Positions 46,654 to 56,194 of a stretch of 64,000 nucleotides of DNA are shown in pieces. Source of the stretch: Scenedesmus sp. ARA3. Its lineage: Eukaryota > Chlorophyta > Chlorophyceae > Sphaeropleales > Scenedesmaceae. The notes under the pieces are model-generated. The model was not told the DNA's origin. It did not search any database and saw only the letters and a list, made by a program, of their open reading frames with translations. Each line of letters starts with the position of its first letter. Positions within the stretch are counted from its first letter, which is position 1. The translations under genes were made by a program, and so were the position numbers. The stretch covers positions 1-64,000 of the forward strand of contig RWJK01001368.1 of assembly GCA_004335835.1 (NCBI GenBank). The letters are read 5' to 3'.

Positions 46654-48019
46654 ACGCACAGCAGGTGTGTGTAAGGCAGCGGCTTGCACGCATTTGTGGC
46701 CTGGGTATTGAGCGTGTTCTACCAAACTGTGTGGTTTCATTGAGTGGTGCTACGGGCTGAAGACGGGAGGAAATGCTCTTGTTGGCTTCTCAAGACTGCA
46801 GTCCTGTGTGGCTGTATACACAGCAGATATATCTGCTGGGTGGGTGTGCTTGGCGACCCTGTGTGTGTACTTGATGGACTGTGACTAGGACATTGCAAAG
46901 CTTTACTGGGTGTGCTGCTTATCTCGCTGTACCCTACATACCTCCACATATTTCTGTAGTGTGCGTCCTGAGGATGTATACGTAACTGATCATCCTGTCA
47001 ATTTTACGTCAGTGCGCACGTGAATGACACGTGCTGTGTGGGTGCCTCCTGTACAACTCCGGAGCTTCATGTTCTTTATTTTTTGTTTCTGTTGGGCGTT
47101 TGAATGCGACGTGGCGCTCACATTGGATTGTTGAAGCACACAGCAGTGGGGTGCATCAGTGTATCTGATAGGTCATATGGGTGAGTTTCTTTCATGGGGC
47201 TGGACAGGGCCTGCAGTGGCAGCATGAAGCTCATCAGCCAAGTGTCTGCGCGGGCATGCAGCAGCTAGGAGTTGACGTCACACCTGTCATTGTGAGTGCT
47301 TTTACGTGGGGCTTCTGTGATACACGAAGCAGCCTGCACTGCTGCCCTTGCTTTTTCACAATGCAGCACTCATTTGTGGTGTCGTGCTGGCAGGAACGGC
47401 TGCATGACCATTGTGAGGCGGTGGGGCCTCCACGGTGCTGGACATGTGGTAGACATGGTGCGCACTGTGAATGTGTGCGTGTGGCCGCTGCACTAGCTAG
47501 TGCTGCCAGCTCAGGTGCTGCTGCCAGCTGCACCTGAGTTGCGGGTCTCAGGTCTGACCACGCCGAGGATGCACCTGACTTCAGGTTTCTTTAAAGAAAG
47601 AAGGTGTAGGCTTCTATCTCGCGTTGCTTTTGGAATGGGCTGGCCGGTGGCTGCTTGCTGTATTGTACCACTGTTGATGTGATGTCCCAATATGGAATGC
47701 TGATGTGTCAGTAGCTCACAGTAAAACAATGGATCTGGCATTGTGCATGCACGGTGCACTATGTTGCATTGCGCGTTTGTAAAGTTTTCGTATCCTGCAA
47801 CTCTTTACCCTGTGTCGTTCCTCATTCGTAACACGATGAAATCATCAATCCAATTGCACGCCGACAATCTGTAGAGCTGCTGCATGTGCGACGTCATCGT
47901 CGACATGCACGTGCAGGGCAGCGCGATAACCAAACTTCACATGCAGTTGTACACTGTGCCGCCGCCGCGTGGTGCACAAGTACGGCAGCCAGGCGCTACG
48001 CTGTGCCAGAGCTGCCCTG
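46654..48019. other. Convergent 3' regions of GPCAT and TAF4
   Basis: No coding sequence was recognised. The G+T-rich plus-strand skew of the GPCAT 3' UTR runs to about 47,780, where a TGTAA is found at 47778-47782. This leaves only about 240 bases for the TAF4 3' UTR unless the transcripts overlap. No TTACA was found between the TAF4 stop and 47,780. Confidence 0.5.
47778..47782 (+). terminator. Candidate poly(A) signal of GPCAT
   Basis: TGTAA lies at the end of the plus-strand G+T-rich block, about 1.1 kb after the stop codon. Confidence 0.45.
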
Positions 48020-50743
48020 TCACTTGCTGGCATGCAGCCCTGCCAGCGCGTACAGGCTGTACAGCTGCTGGCTGCGGCAGTACTGCGGGTGCCGCTCCAG
48101 CACCGCAATCAGGTCAGCCAGCATCAGCTCCCGTAGCCCCTCCTCGCCATCTGCGCCACGCCCACTGGAGCCCCCACCAGCCACAAACGCAGGCACGCCC
48201 CCGCCAGGCGCCTCGCTCGCATTCAGCAGCTCATGCTGCAGCGACACCGGCCGCACATGCGGCGCCACGCCGCCCGCAGCAGCACCAGCAGAGTTTACCT
48301 GGCTGCTGCCGCCTGCTGCAGCATCTCCTGCTTCCTGCTTCACTGCCGAGCCGTCTGCTGCTGCTGCAGCAGCGCCATCGGCGCCCGCAGCATCTGCTGC
48401 GCCTTCTGCTGCTGCCGCCTTGGCTTCCTGTAGCTCAGGTTTGGTGAAGCCTGCCTTGGGCTGCGCTGCTGCTGCTGCTGGGCGGCCGAGTGCTGCCATG
48501 GTGCCAAAGGTGCGCCGCCCGATGCCCATCTTGGTGAGGGTGGTGCCCAGGTTCTTCTGCTGCTGCTCCAGCTGGCGCGCGGTCTGTGCCGCCTTGGCAG
48601 CCTTTTTGTCCTCCTCAGCAAGCCTGCAGGGAGCAGCAGATGGTGTTAATGTAATCCAAATTTGAGGTATTGTGACGGAAATGTGCAGTAGTGGGAGAGC
48701 GGTGGGTTGAACAGCAGCGTGCACCACTGCTGCACGGCATTGGTATCAAGCGCCTATTGCCGCTAGCCTGATGCCACCGTGCAGCAGCAGCCACTGCGGC
48801 AGTGCCACAGGTACCACCCACTGCACCCTGCCTGGCTATGCAACACCGTCAGCTGAACCGCTATCCTGCTTGCAAGCATCCACATGCAACCCCTATCAAC
48901 AACACCCTGCATCCCTGCACCACAGTCACAGCACCCTGCCACTTACTTCTTGCGGCTGGCGCCCAGGCGAGCCAGCTCGTCGCGCTCCTCCTCCTCGCGC
49001 TTGCGCGCCGCCTCCTTCTCGCGCTTCTGGATCTGGAACAAGCCCGTGCGCAGCCTGTCATCAAGCTTCTCCACACCCTTGTAGCCCCTGCGGCACAGCA
49101 CAGGCGGGCACAGTCGATTCGTATGCTACGGAAAGCTGCACGCTTGCACCAGCAACCATAGTATGTGCATGCAGCGGCTGCGGCCTCATACATACACGCA
49201 TGCACATCACGCTGGCCAAGCTGCTGCTGTTGCTACTGCTGTTGTGCCGCCGCTCACTTGCCCAGGTCTTCGCGCTGCAGGCGCGCCTTGACGATTCCCC
49301 GCAGCAGGCTGTTGAGGTGCTGCTCCGTTGCCAGTGACAGGTAGGCGTACACGTCCTCACCCACGGCCCGCACGCCGTGGCTCTTGGCGGCACGCGCCAG
49401 CAGGTTCATGGCGGGGCCCTGGCTGAGCACATACTCCTCCTGCGGGTTGGGAGGAAGGCAGGTGTGTTGCCAGAATGATGGTGATCCGATGCATGCAAGC
49501 AGGTTGGCCGCAAATCTTGCTTCCACTAGGAAAATGAGCATTGGTTAGGGGTGTGTGTGAGGGCGGGGAGGTGAGGCAGTGTATGTGCGATGCAAGCCAG
49601 GCAGCCCAGCAGGTGCTTGTGCTTGTACAACAGCCTGGCAACGCGCACCGGGTGGTGTGCAGCTATAGTGTGTGAAGCATCCCGCCAGCACCAGCAGCGT
49701 CAAGGATGGGCTGTTGGTCGGCACGCACTTGCAGCCAGCCGCATCTGCCTGCTGCCACATATGCCAACCACGCCCACCTGCACGTTGCCCGCCTCCACCA
49801 CCACAGCTCCTTTTGCTGCTTCATTCACTGCCAGCTCAGCCTGCAGGTCATCCACCCCCATCACATCAAGCCCGGTGCCGCCAGTCCTGTCATCGCCTGC
49901 AGTTACATCCTCGTCAATAATTTTCTTGCGCACACCGCCTGGGCCTGCCTTGGCTGCCGGCTGGCCTGCAGCAGCCTCCTCAGCCTTGCGCTTGGCCCCC
50001 TGCAGCAGCAGCATGGCGAATGAAGCACGGTGCACGCAATGATGTTGGAGATACGTGTTAACAATACGTATGTCTGGCGGGCGGCAGGCGTGTGCGGCAG
50101 GTTTGCAAGAGTGCTGCTGGCAGCAGTATGCAAGCTGTGGACAGCCAGCACTGCTGAGTATGCTTGGCAAGCAAACCATCATAACCTCCCAGCATGTGAA
50201 TGCAACAGCAGCCCCGCTGCACAGCATCCTTTAAGGCTAAGGCCCAGCTGCAGCTGCTGCTGCAAGCAGCTCTACACTGACAGCTCCCCCTCACCTGCGC
50301 ACGATATGCTGCTGCACTAGCCCGCGGCAGCGCGTACCAAGTCGCGGCGCCTGAGCCTTCCCTGTTGGCGCACTGCACCCACTCGTAGCCATCAGGCGGC
50401 GCAATCTTGGGCGCCTCCCCAGGCTGCAGTGTGGCCAGGTGCTGCTGCACCAGCGCTGCAGTGGAATTTGGCACCAGCGCAGCAGCAGGCCGCACTCCAG
50501 GCATGCCGGGCTGGCCATACATGCCTGGCCGCATGCCTGCAAGGCCTGCGGGGTAGCCAGCCTGACCTGGCTGGCGCTGCTGCCCCAGCTGCGCCAGCTG
50601 CGCTGCCAGTGGCAGTTGCACGCCTGGCCGCTGCTGCTGTTGCTGCTGCTGCTGCGCCTGGCGCTCCAGCAGGGACAGGTTGCCTGCGGAGCCTTGGCTA
50701 GGGAGGGAGCCAGCAGGGCCGGGAGTGCCTGGCTTCTTGCCTC

Positions 50744-50777
<34 letters not shown>

Positions 50778-51254
50778 AGCTGGTGACGGGCCGCTTGCGC
50801 CAGCGCTGCCCGGGCGGCGGCCAGCCTGACCAGCCGCTGACTGCTGCAGCGCACGTTGCTGCTGCTGCTGTTGCTGCTGCTGAAGTAACGCCGCGAGCTG
50901 CAGCTGCTGCTGAAGTAGCTGCTGTTGCGTAGCTGGCTGCTGCACAGAGTATCCCGGCAACATGACATGCCCACCGGCTGCCAGTTGTGCTTGCTGCAGC
51001 AGCAGCTGCTGCTGCAGCTGCAGCTGCTGCTGTTGTGCAGCTGGCATGGCCTGCTGCCCAGGGCCCGGGGACGCGGTCCGTGCCTGCGCCTGTGCCTGCT
51101 GCTGCTGCGCCAGCTGCTGCGCCTGGCCAGGGTTGGCCCAGGCGTTGTTGCTGCCCTGGAACTGCTGGCCCCGTGGCGGCACCCCGCCAGGCATGCTGGG
51201 CATCAGGGCTCGCTGCGCTGCCATCGCAGCTTGCTGTGCAGCGGCAGCGCTGGC

Positions 51255-51295
<41 letters not shown>

Positions 51296-52035
51296 ACATG
51301 CCAGGCTGCTGGGGGTGCTGCTGGGACATGGCGCTGGCCTGGCTTGCTGCTGATGGCTTAGCTGCTGCTGCTGCTGCTCCTCCTGGTTGCAGGCTGTGAT
51401 TGCTGCTTGCAGGAGGGCGCTGGACTTGCGGCTTGCCCTGAGAGCATGTGCAGTGCAGGGGTTGACAGGCAGGGCGTGACAAGTGCTGCTGGCATGAGAC
51501 CGCAGCAAAGTGCGCACATGGAGACACTGCACTGCAGTGTGTGGAGTGAGTGTTGAGACGTTTCTGCTGCTGCCACTGCCGCCCTGCTGCTGTTGCTGCT
51601 GCTTCTGCTGTTGCTGTTGCTGCGCTGTCCTGCAAACACTGCACATCCTCTCCACCTGCAGTACTTCAGCTGACACTGGATTATCTTGCCTGCTGCAGCT
51701 CACCTGCTGTATGTACTCTTGTTGCACTGGTTTCAATATGTGCGGAGGCACAGCCTCGAGGAACAGCTGCAGCTGCTGGTCTGCCCGTGGCAGAGACTGC
51801 AGGACACAAGCATGCAAGTGCAACAGCAGCAATCAACTGCGTAACTCAAACCAACAGCGCGTGATAAGCAGACAACATACGTGGATGCTGCAGGGATTTG
51901 TTGCAGAAAGCTTCATACCTTGACTTTCTTCGACCAGCTGCTGATAGCCTGCCGATACTCTGGGTGTCTGTGCACTAGGAAAGATATGAAGTGAACTGAA
52001 ACCAGCTCCTGCCTGCTCAGTAGCAGGCTGTCCAT
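48020..52035 (-). CDS. TAF4: TFIID subunit TAF4
   Basis: Seven exons: 52035-51919, 51796-51704, 51437-50295, 49999-49778, 49439-49258, 49087-48947 and 48623-48020; 833 aa, phases consistent. The C-terminal half carries the TAF4 domain: VLSQGPAMNLLARAAKSHG, VYAYLSLATEQHLNSLLRG (histone-fold helix, equivalent to the LSLCVEERMRGLL segment of plant TAF4), then LDDRLRTGLFQIQKREKEA, a charged helix, and GIGRRTFGTMAALG. TAF4 pairs with TAF12 and holds the TFIID core together. Exon 3 (381 codons) is a Gln/Ala/Pro-rich activation-type region. The N-terminus (VHRHPEYRQAISSWSKKVK, then LQLFLEAVPPHILKPVQQ) may be a TAFH- or RST-like cofactor-binding module, but I cannot assign it. The start ATG at 52035 is the only one whose frame runs into exon 2; the ATG at 52057 is out of frame. 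Confidence 0.88.
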
Positions 52036-53407
52036 CCAGCAGAGCTGATGATCCCATGACCTAGTTGCAGCTTGCTATGATGGCAGATCATGGCACGCAG
52101 GCCAGAAATGTGCAAGCAGCAGCAGTAGCTGCAGCACAAGCTGTTCCCAAGCGCACAGCTGCACAGCAACCAAGCACTGGGTGGTGTGGAAAAAAAAGGT
52201 TTCAACTTGAAATGTTTTACAAGGCTACAAGCAGTGAACAACCAAGCGATCTCGTTGTTGCCTGCTGCCGTGTTGCTGCTGCGATCACTGTGACTGTATC
52301 CGCTTGCTACGTCCCTAACACGAATAGTAGTACACTAAACTAGGACTGCTTTGATGAACCATAAGGCGACTTTACTCAAATCACACTGGTGCATCCATGG
52401 TACAGCTGGAGTGGGTTAGGGGTCAACCGGTTACAGAACCGTATGTTGTCGACTTTGTATTATGCTCATCCGGCATCTCGTCGACACCACCATACAGTGC
52501 TTCCGTTTACTTAGCCAGCACAGCTGCACACAGGCAACCAGAGCTGCACTGCTGCACTTGCTGCTGCTAAGCACTGAGCATGTCTGAGCAGGCAGGAACT
52601 CACTGAATCCGGAAGGGGAAAGATTTGTTACCACAGGCAGTTCATGAACAGATAACACGTCTTGATCACCGACTCAACCTGGCGCAGAAACATGAACTTC
52701 ATAGCGCGTGCAACCGTGAAGCCGCTCTCAACGGCTGAGAACATGTGTCAATGTCTGTTGCCAGCAATGATACATGCAGCAGGCTAGGATCCAATCACTG
52801 AACGTATTTAGGCCCACAACAGTCACAAAAGATGCCACATGCTGTTGTTCTGACACTGCTGGCCAGCCAAGCATGCTGTGCAGAAGCCCATACAGTCCAC
52901 AGTGTGAGGCAATGCACGAGGTTCGTGGCAAAACAGCAAAAGCTACAGGCAGTACGCACCGGGCTGTAGCACGTGGTTGACAGGAAACACCGACAAAACC
53001 ATGCATGTGGCAACTGTTGAAGTGACCACCTTCACGAGTCCAAGTCCATTTCCAACAACAAAGGATTCACAGTGGATGAAGATGCAACACCTGCTCCGTG
53101 GTACTGCGATGAGGACATTCCTCTTTGACATCTCCTGTTCGCAGCTGCTGCAAAAAGTATGGGTCACTGGTGTCTCTGGTCTGAACAGGACCTGGCCGCA
53201 AAAAAAGCTGTTCTTGTGAGTAAGGCGGCCTCACTGAGGGCCACTGAGGAAGCGAGCCAGCCGCATGCAAGCCATGCCTCACAGCATTGCCCACCACCAG
53301 TCCCCAAACTGCCTCAGTGAGTCCTGCTGCTGCCAATCCAAATGCCCCACAGCCATGTGGCGCTGTGCTGGTTTGATCGACATCCATGTTGACAGCTTCC
53401 GTTCTGC
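52036..53407 (-). other. Upstream region of TAF4 and 3' UTR of the adjacent minus-strand gene
   Basis: Two minus-strand genes lie in tandem, so this gap holds the 3' UTR of the right-hand gene and the TAF4 promoter. Possible TGTAA signals on minus are at 52431-52435 and 52217-52221. No ORF was recognised on either strand. Confidence 0.45.
52217..52435 (-). terminator. Two candidate poly(A) signals of the small acidic protein gene
   Basis: TTACA on plus at 52431-52435 and 52217-52221 reads TGTAA on minus. Both lie downstream of the stop at 53408 and upstream of the TAF4 start. Confidence 0.35.
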
Positions 53408-54542
53408 TCAGTTGGTGGTGCTGCTGCTGCTGCTGCTGTCATCCTCGTCGGCTGCGGGCTGCCGTGCCGCGCCAGGCCCTGCACTGCCGAAGATGCTGCC
53501 TTTCATACCCAGCTTCTTCAGCAGGTCATCACACTGCTGCAGCACCTCCACCTCCTGCAGGGCCAGGCGCAAACAACGCAGCAGCAGCAGTAGCAGCACA
53601 GGTTGCATGGCCAATCGTATTGACCAGGAAGAGGTTTGCGTGCCTTGCTGACAAGATGCCTGGCGCATACCAAACCAGCAGGCCGCAGCACACCCACGCA
53701 ATTGCAATAGCAGCTCAACATGAATGTCACCATGGGTTGCTGAGATAACACCAGCCGCTTTCGTCTGCTTCCCGCATCATCAACCAGCACCTAGCATCAG
53801 TGCTGCCGGCTCTCACCAGGTCTCCTAGGTGCTCCAGCTCCTCCACAGCAGCACGCACTGCCTTGCCCAGCTTAGTCTGGCTGTTCATGGCATCAAAGTA
53901 GGTGCCAGGGACCTGCAGCAGCAGAGAGTAGGTTCCAGCAACCGGAGAGCTTGATGGCTGGAGAACCCCACATGCCACGCTTGCAGGGCTGTACAATTTG
54001 CAGCCACTGCTGGGTCCCTGGGATTCCGCTGCAGCTGTGGCAAAAGGAGTGCAAGAGCTGCTGCAATTGCCCTACGGCTATGTGGTTAGCAGTTACAAGT
54101 GCATGAAGGTCGGGTCAAGTGAACCTGGAAGGGCAACTGCCGCTTGCACTGGTCAGCGGCGGCTCTCACCTCTGGGTCCTCCTCAGGTAACAGCCCTTCA
54201 ACTTCCACCTCTTCCGGCTGCTGACTCTGGCAAAGAAGTATGGAAATAAATGTGATTTGCCAGTCAATGCCTGAACATATGAATGGGCTTGACATCACGC
54301 AACAACAGGGCACACCCATGATGGTAGCGCTTTGTGGTGCGTGCAGCAGCATGCTGGCACTGCCTTCCACCCACCTGGCTGCTTGGTGCTGCTCCATCAG
54401 CCTCAGCAGCCGTCCATACTGCTCTAACACGGGGTTTCAGAGCATGACGAGCATTAACTGGGCGTGCTTGACAGCTGCATCGGGATCTGGCTGTGCTTGC
54501 CGGGCTGCTGCTGCTGCCACATCTGCTGAGCCGAGCCTGCAT
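53408..54542 (-). CDS. Small acidic helical protein, not recognised; 5' end uncertain
   Basis: Three exons are well supported: 54226-54170, 53912-53817 and 53554-53408. They read PEEVEVEGLLPEEDPE, then VPGTYFDAMNSQTKLGK and VRAAVEELEHLGDL, then VEVLQQCDDLLKKLGMKG and a Ser/Asp-rich end. The predicted fold is helical with a possible short coiled coil, and the protein is strongly acidic. The first exon (ending at 54375) is ambiguous: an ATG at 54542 gives a 56-codon basic, Ser/Arg-rich start joined in phase 0, while another frame gives the more protein-like EQYGRLLRLMEQHQAA but meets a TGA just upstream. Either acceptor choice (54226 or 54224) keeps the rest in frame. I considered Mediator-type and other small complex subunits but could not place it. 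Confidence 0.55.
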
Positions 54543-54850
54543 TGTTCAATGTTTACAGTAATTGTAAGGTTTTTGCAAGTATGATTGTGTTGAATGTGAG
54601 GTTGAATGCGGATTTGACGCGCCCTTAACTCGCAGGTGTGACTCAACCTCCGAAGGACCCCGTGTTGCTACGTGGGTCGCCTTGTGCGGTTCCGAGCAAC
54701 GTCCGCCATCACTATTACTGACTCTCACACACATACTTGCCGTTTCCTGTTCCTTGTGTGCCGTTTCCACAGCAAGATCGATTCACTAGCGTTGCTTGCT
54801 TGCGGCCGCGCCATGGCCGGTTCTGTCCCTCAGTCAATGTAGCACAGTGG
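54543..54850. promoter_or_regulatory. Divergent upstream region with an upstream ORF on the plus side
   Basis: The two flanking start codons are about 308 bases apart and point outwards, so this segment carries both promoters. The plus-strand 5' UTR includes the short ORF at 54813-54842. Confidence 0.45.
54813..54842 (+). CDS. Upstream ORF of 9 codons before the RVSF-motif protein
   Basis: An ATG at 54813 in a strong context (GCCATGG) opens a 9-codon frame (MAGSVPQSM) that stops at 54842, only 8 bases before the main ATG at 54851. In a scanning model this would lower or regulate translation of the main frame. Translation has not been shown. Confidence 0.4.
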   Translation: MAGSVPQSM

Positions 54851-56194
54851 ATGAAAAGGCGCTTGTCGTCGGTTGCAGACACCAGCAGTCACAGTCCTGA
54901 CCACCAGCCCACAGCAGCAGCATCTTCTGCGCACCTTGGCTCGCCCAGCAGCTCGCCTAGCAAGCGCAAGCGCAGCGAGTTCCTTCAAGAAAAACTTCCT
55001 AGCCATCTTCCGGCGCAGCCTCTTGCAAGCAACCAAGGGAGCCCGCTGAAACAGCAGCAGCACCACCACCAACAGCCCCAGCCCAGCTGCAGCATGCATA
55101 TTGCAACTGCAAATCCCATCAGCACTCGCGTGGTGACAAGAAGCAAAGCCAAGTCAGATGGACCAGCAGAGTCGCGCAGGGAGGCGCTGGGTGCAGCAGA
55201 TGCTGGACACCAGCACAACACACCTGGGCTGGCTGGCTTCACAGATCTGCATGCACTGAAGCCAGCAGCGCTCAGCACGCAGCAAGTGCCAGGCCACCAT
55301 GCAGCAATCCTGCCCAGCACTGCAGCCAAGCGTGCGGCAGCAACGGCAGCGGCTGTTGCAGCACCAGCAGCTCCTGCAGGACGCCTCCATGCAGCGCTTA
55401 GTGATGATCTGCAGCATTTGTTGGACAAGCCAGGCCACCCCACACACAATCAGCTCATTGCGGCTGCTGCAGCAGCAGCGAGGCTCACCCACCCAAGTCT
55501 GCTGCGCAACACAGGCATAACGAGCGCCAGCAAGCACAGCACAGCAGACGCAACCGCAGTAGCGGGCACAACAGCGCTGCCGCCGCTTCGCAAGCAGATG
55601 GCGAGCTCTCCTGCAAGGCACCACAGCAGCGGCGGGGCAGAGCGCAGTGCCAGCGTGAGCAGCGACGGCGGCAGCAGGCAGACTTCAAGCAGCGGCCGCG
55701 CTGCCGCCGCTGCAGCAGACCATGCGACAGCGCCCGGCAAGCGCAGCAGCGCGGCTGGCAGCAGGCGCGTGTCTTTTGCGCGAGGCCCGCTGCGCATCGT
55801 CGACGCAGTGCGCACCCCAGTGACGCCCGACGGCCACCCGGCATGTGAAGGCGCGCTGGCAATGCCTGTGCGGCGTGTGCCGTCGTCATACGCGCTGGAC
55901 CTCACGCGCGGCAACGTGCTCATGCTGGAGCAGCTGCTGGGGCCAGAGTCTGCCATGTCTGTGGCCAGGCTCAAGCGGCGCGTGGGGCTGCTGCCGCCCA
56001 TCAGGCCGCCGCGGCCACACGTCTGCAGCAGGCGTGCCGGCAGTGATGCTTATGCAGCTGATCATGAGGAGGAAGAAGAGGAGGAGGCTGCTGCAGGCAC
56101 ATCAGCTGCGGGTGCGCACGCTGGCATGAAAGTGCCAGGCAGGGCGCGCAGTGTGTCGGTGGGTGGCGGCAGGCCGGCTGGTGTCGCCAGGTAG
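54851..56194 (+). CDS. Single-exon low-complexity protein with a PP1-docking RVSF motif
   Basis: An uninterrupted frame of 447 aa in a region where every other complete gene has introns. I do not recognise the family. Most of the chain is disordered (Ala, Ser, Gln, His), with a basic NLS-like SPSKRKRSEF near residue 37. From residue 300 it becomes ordered-looking: SRRVSFARGPLRIVDAV, then RTPVTP, then YALDLTRGNVLMLEQLL, VARLKRRVGLLPPIRPP, an acidic run of glutamates and a basic end. RVSF at 306-309 is the canonical RVxF docking motif for protein phosphatase 1, with the basic residues favoured before it; a phosphorylatable Ser sits inside it and proline-directed sites (TP) follow. A role as a nuclear PP1 regulator is an inference. 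The frame is open upstream to 54737, but without another ATG. Confidence 0.75.
   Translation: MKRRLSSVADTSSHSPDHQPTAAASSAHLGSPSSSPSKRKRSEFLQEKLPSHLPAQPLASNQGSPLKQQQHHHQQPQPSCSMHIATANPISTRVVTRSKAKSDGPAESRREALGAADAGHQHNTPGLAGFTDLHALKPAALSTQQVPGHHAAILPSTAAKRAAATAAAVAAPAAPAGRLHAALSDDLQHLLDKPGHPTHNQLIAAAAAAARLTHPSLLRNTGITSASKHSTADATAVAGTTALPPLRKQMASSPARHHSSGGAERSASVSSDGGSRQTSSSGRAAAAAADHATAPGKRSSAAGSRRVSFARGPLRIVDAVRTPVTPDGHPACEGALAMPVRRVPSSYALDLTRGNVLMLEQLLGPESAMSVARLKRRVGLLPPIRPPRPHVCSRRAGSDAYAADHEEEEEEEAAAGTSAAGAHAGMKVPGRARSVSVGGGRPAGVAR

Noticed and set aside
52017..52057. ATG at 52057 as the TAF4 start
   Set aside because: Its frame cannot join exon 2 in phase, while the ATG at 52035 reads straight into the conserved N-terminal segment.
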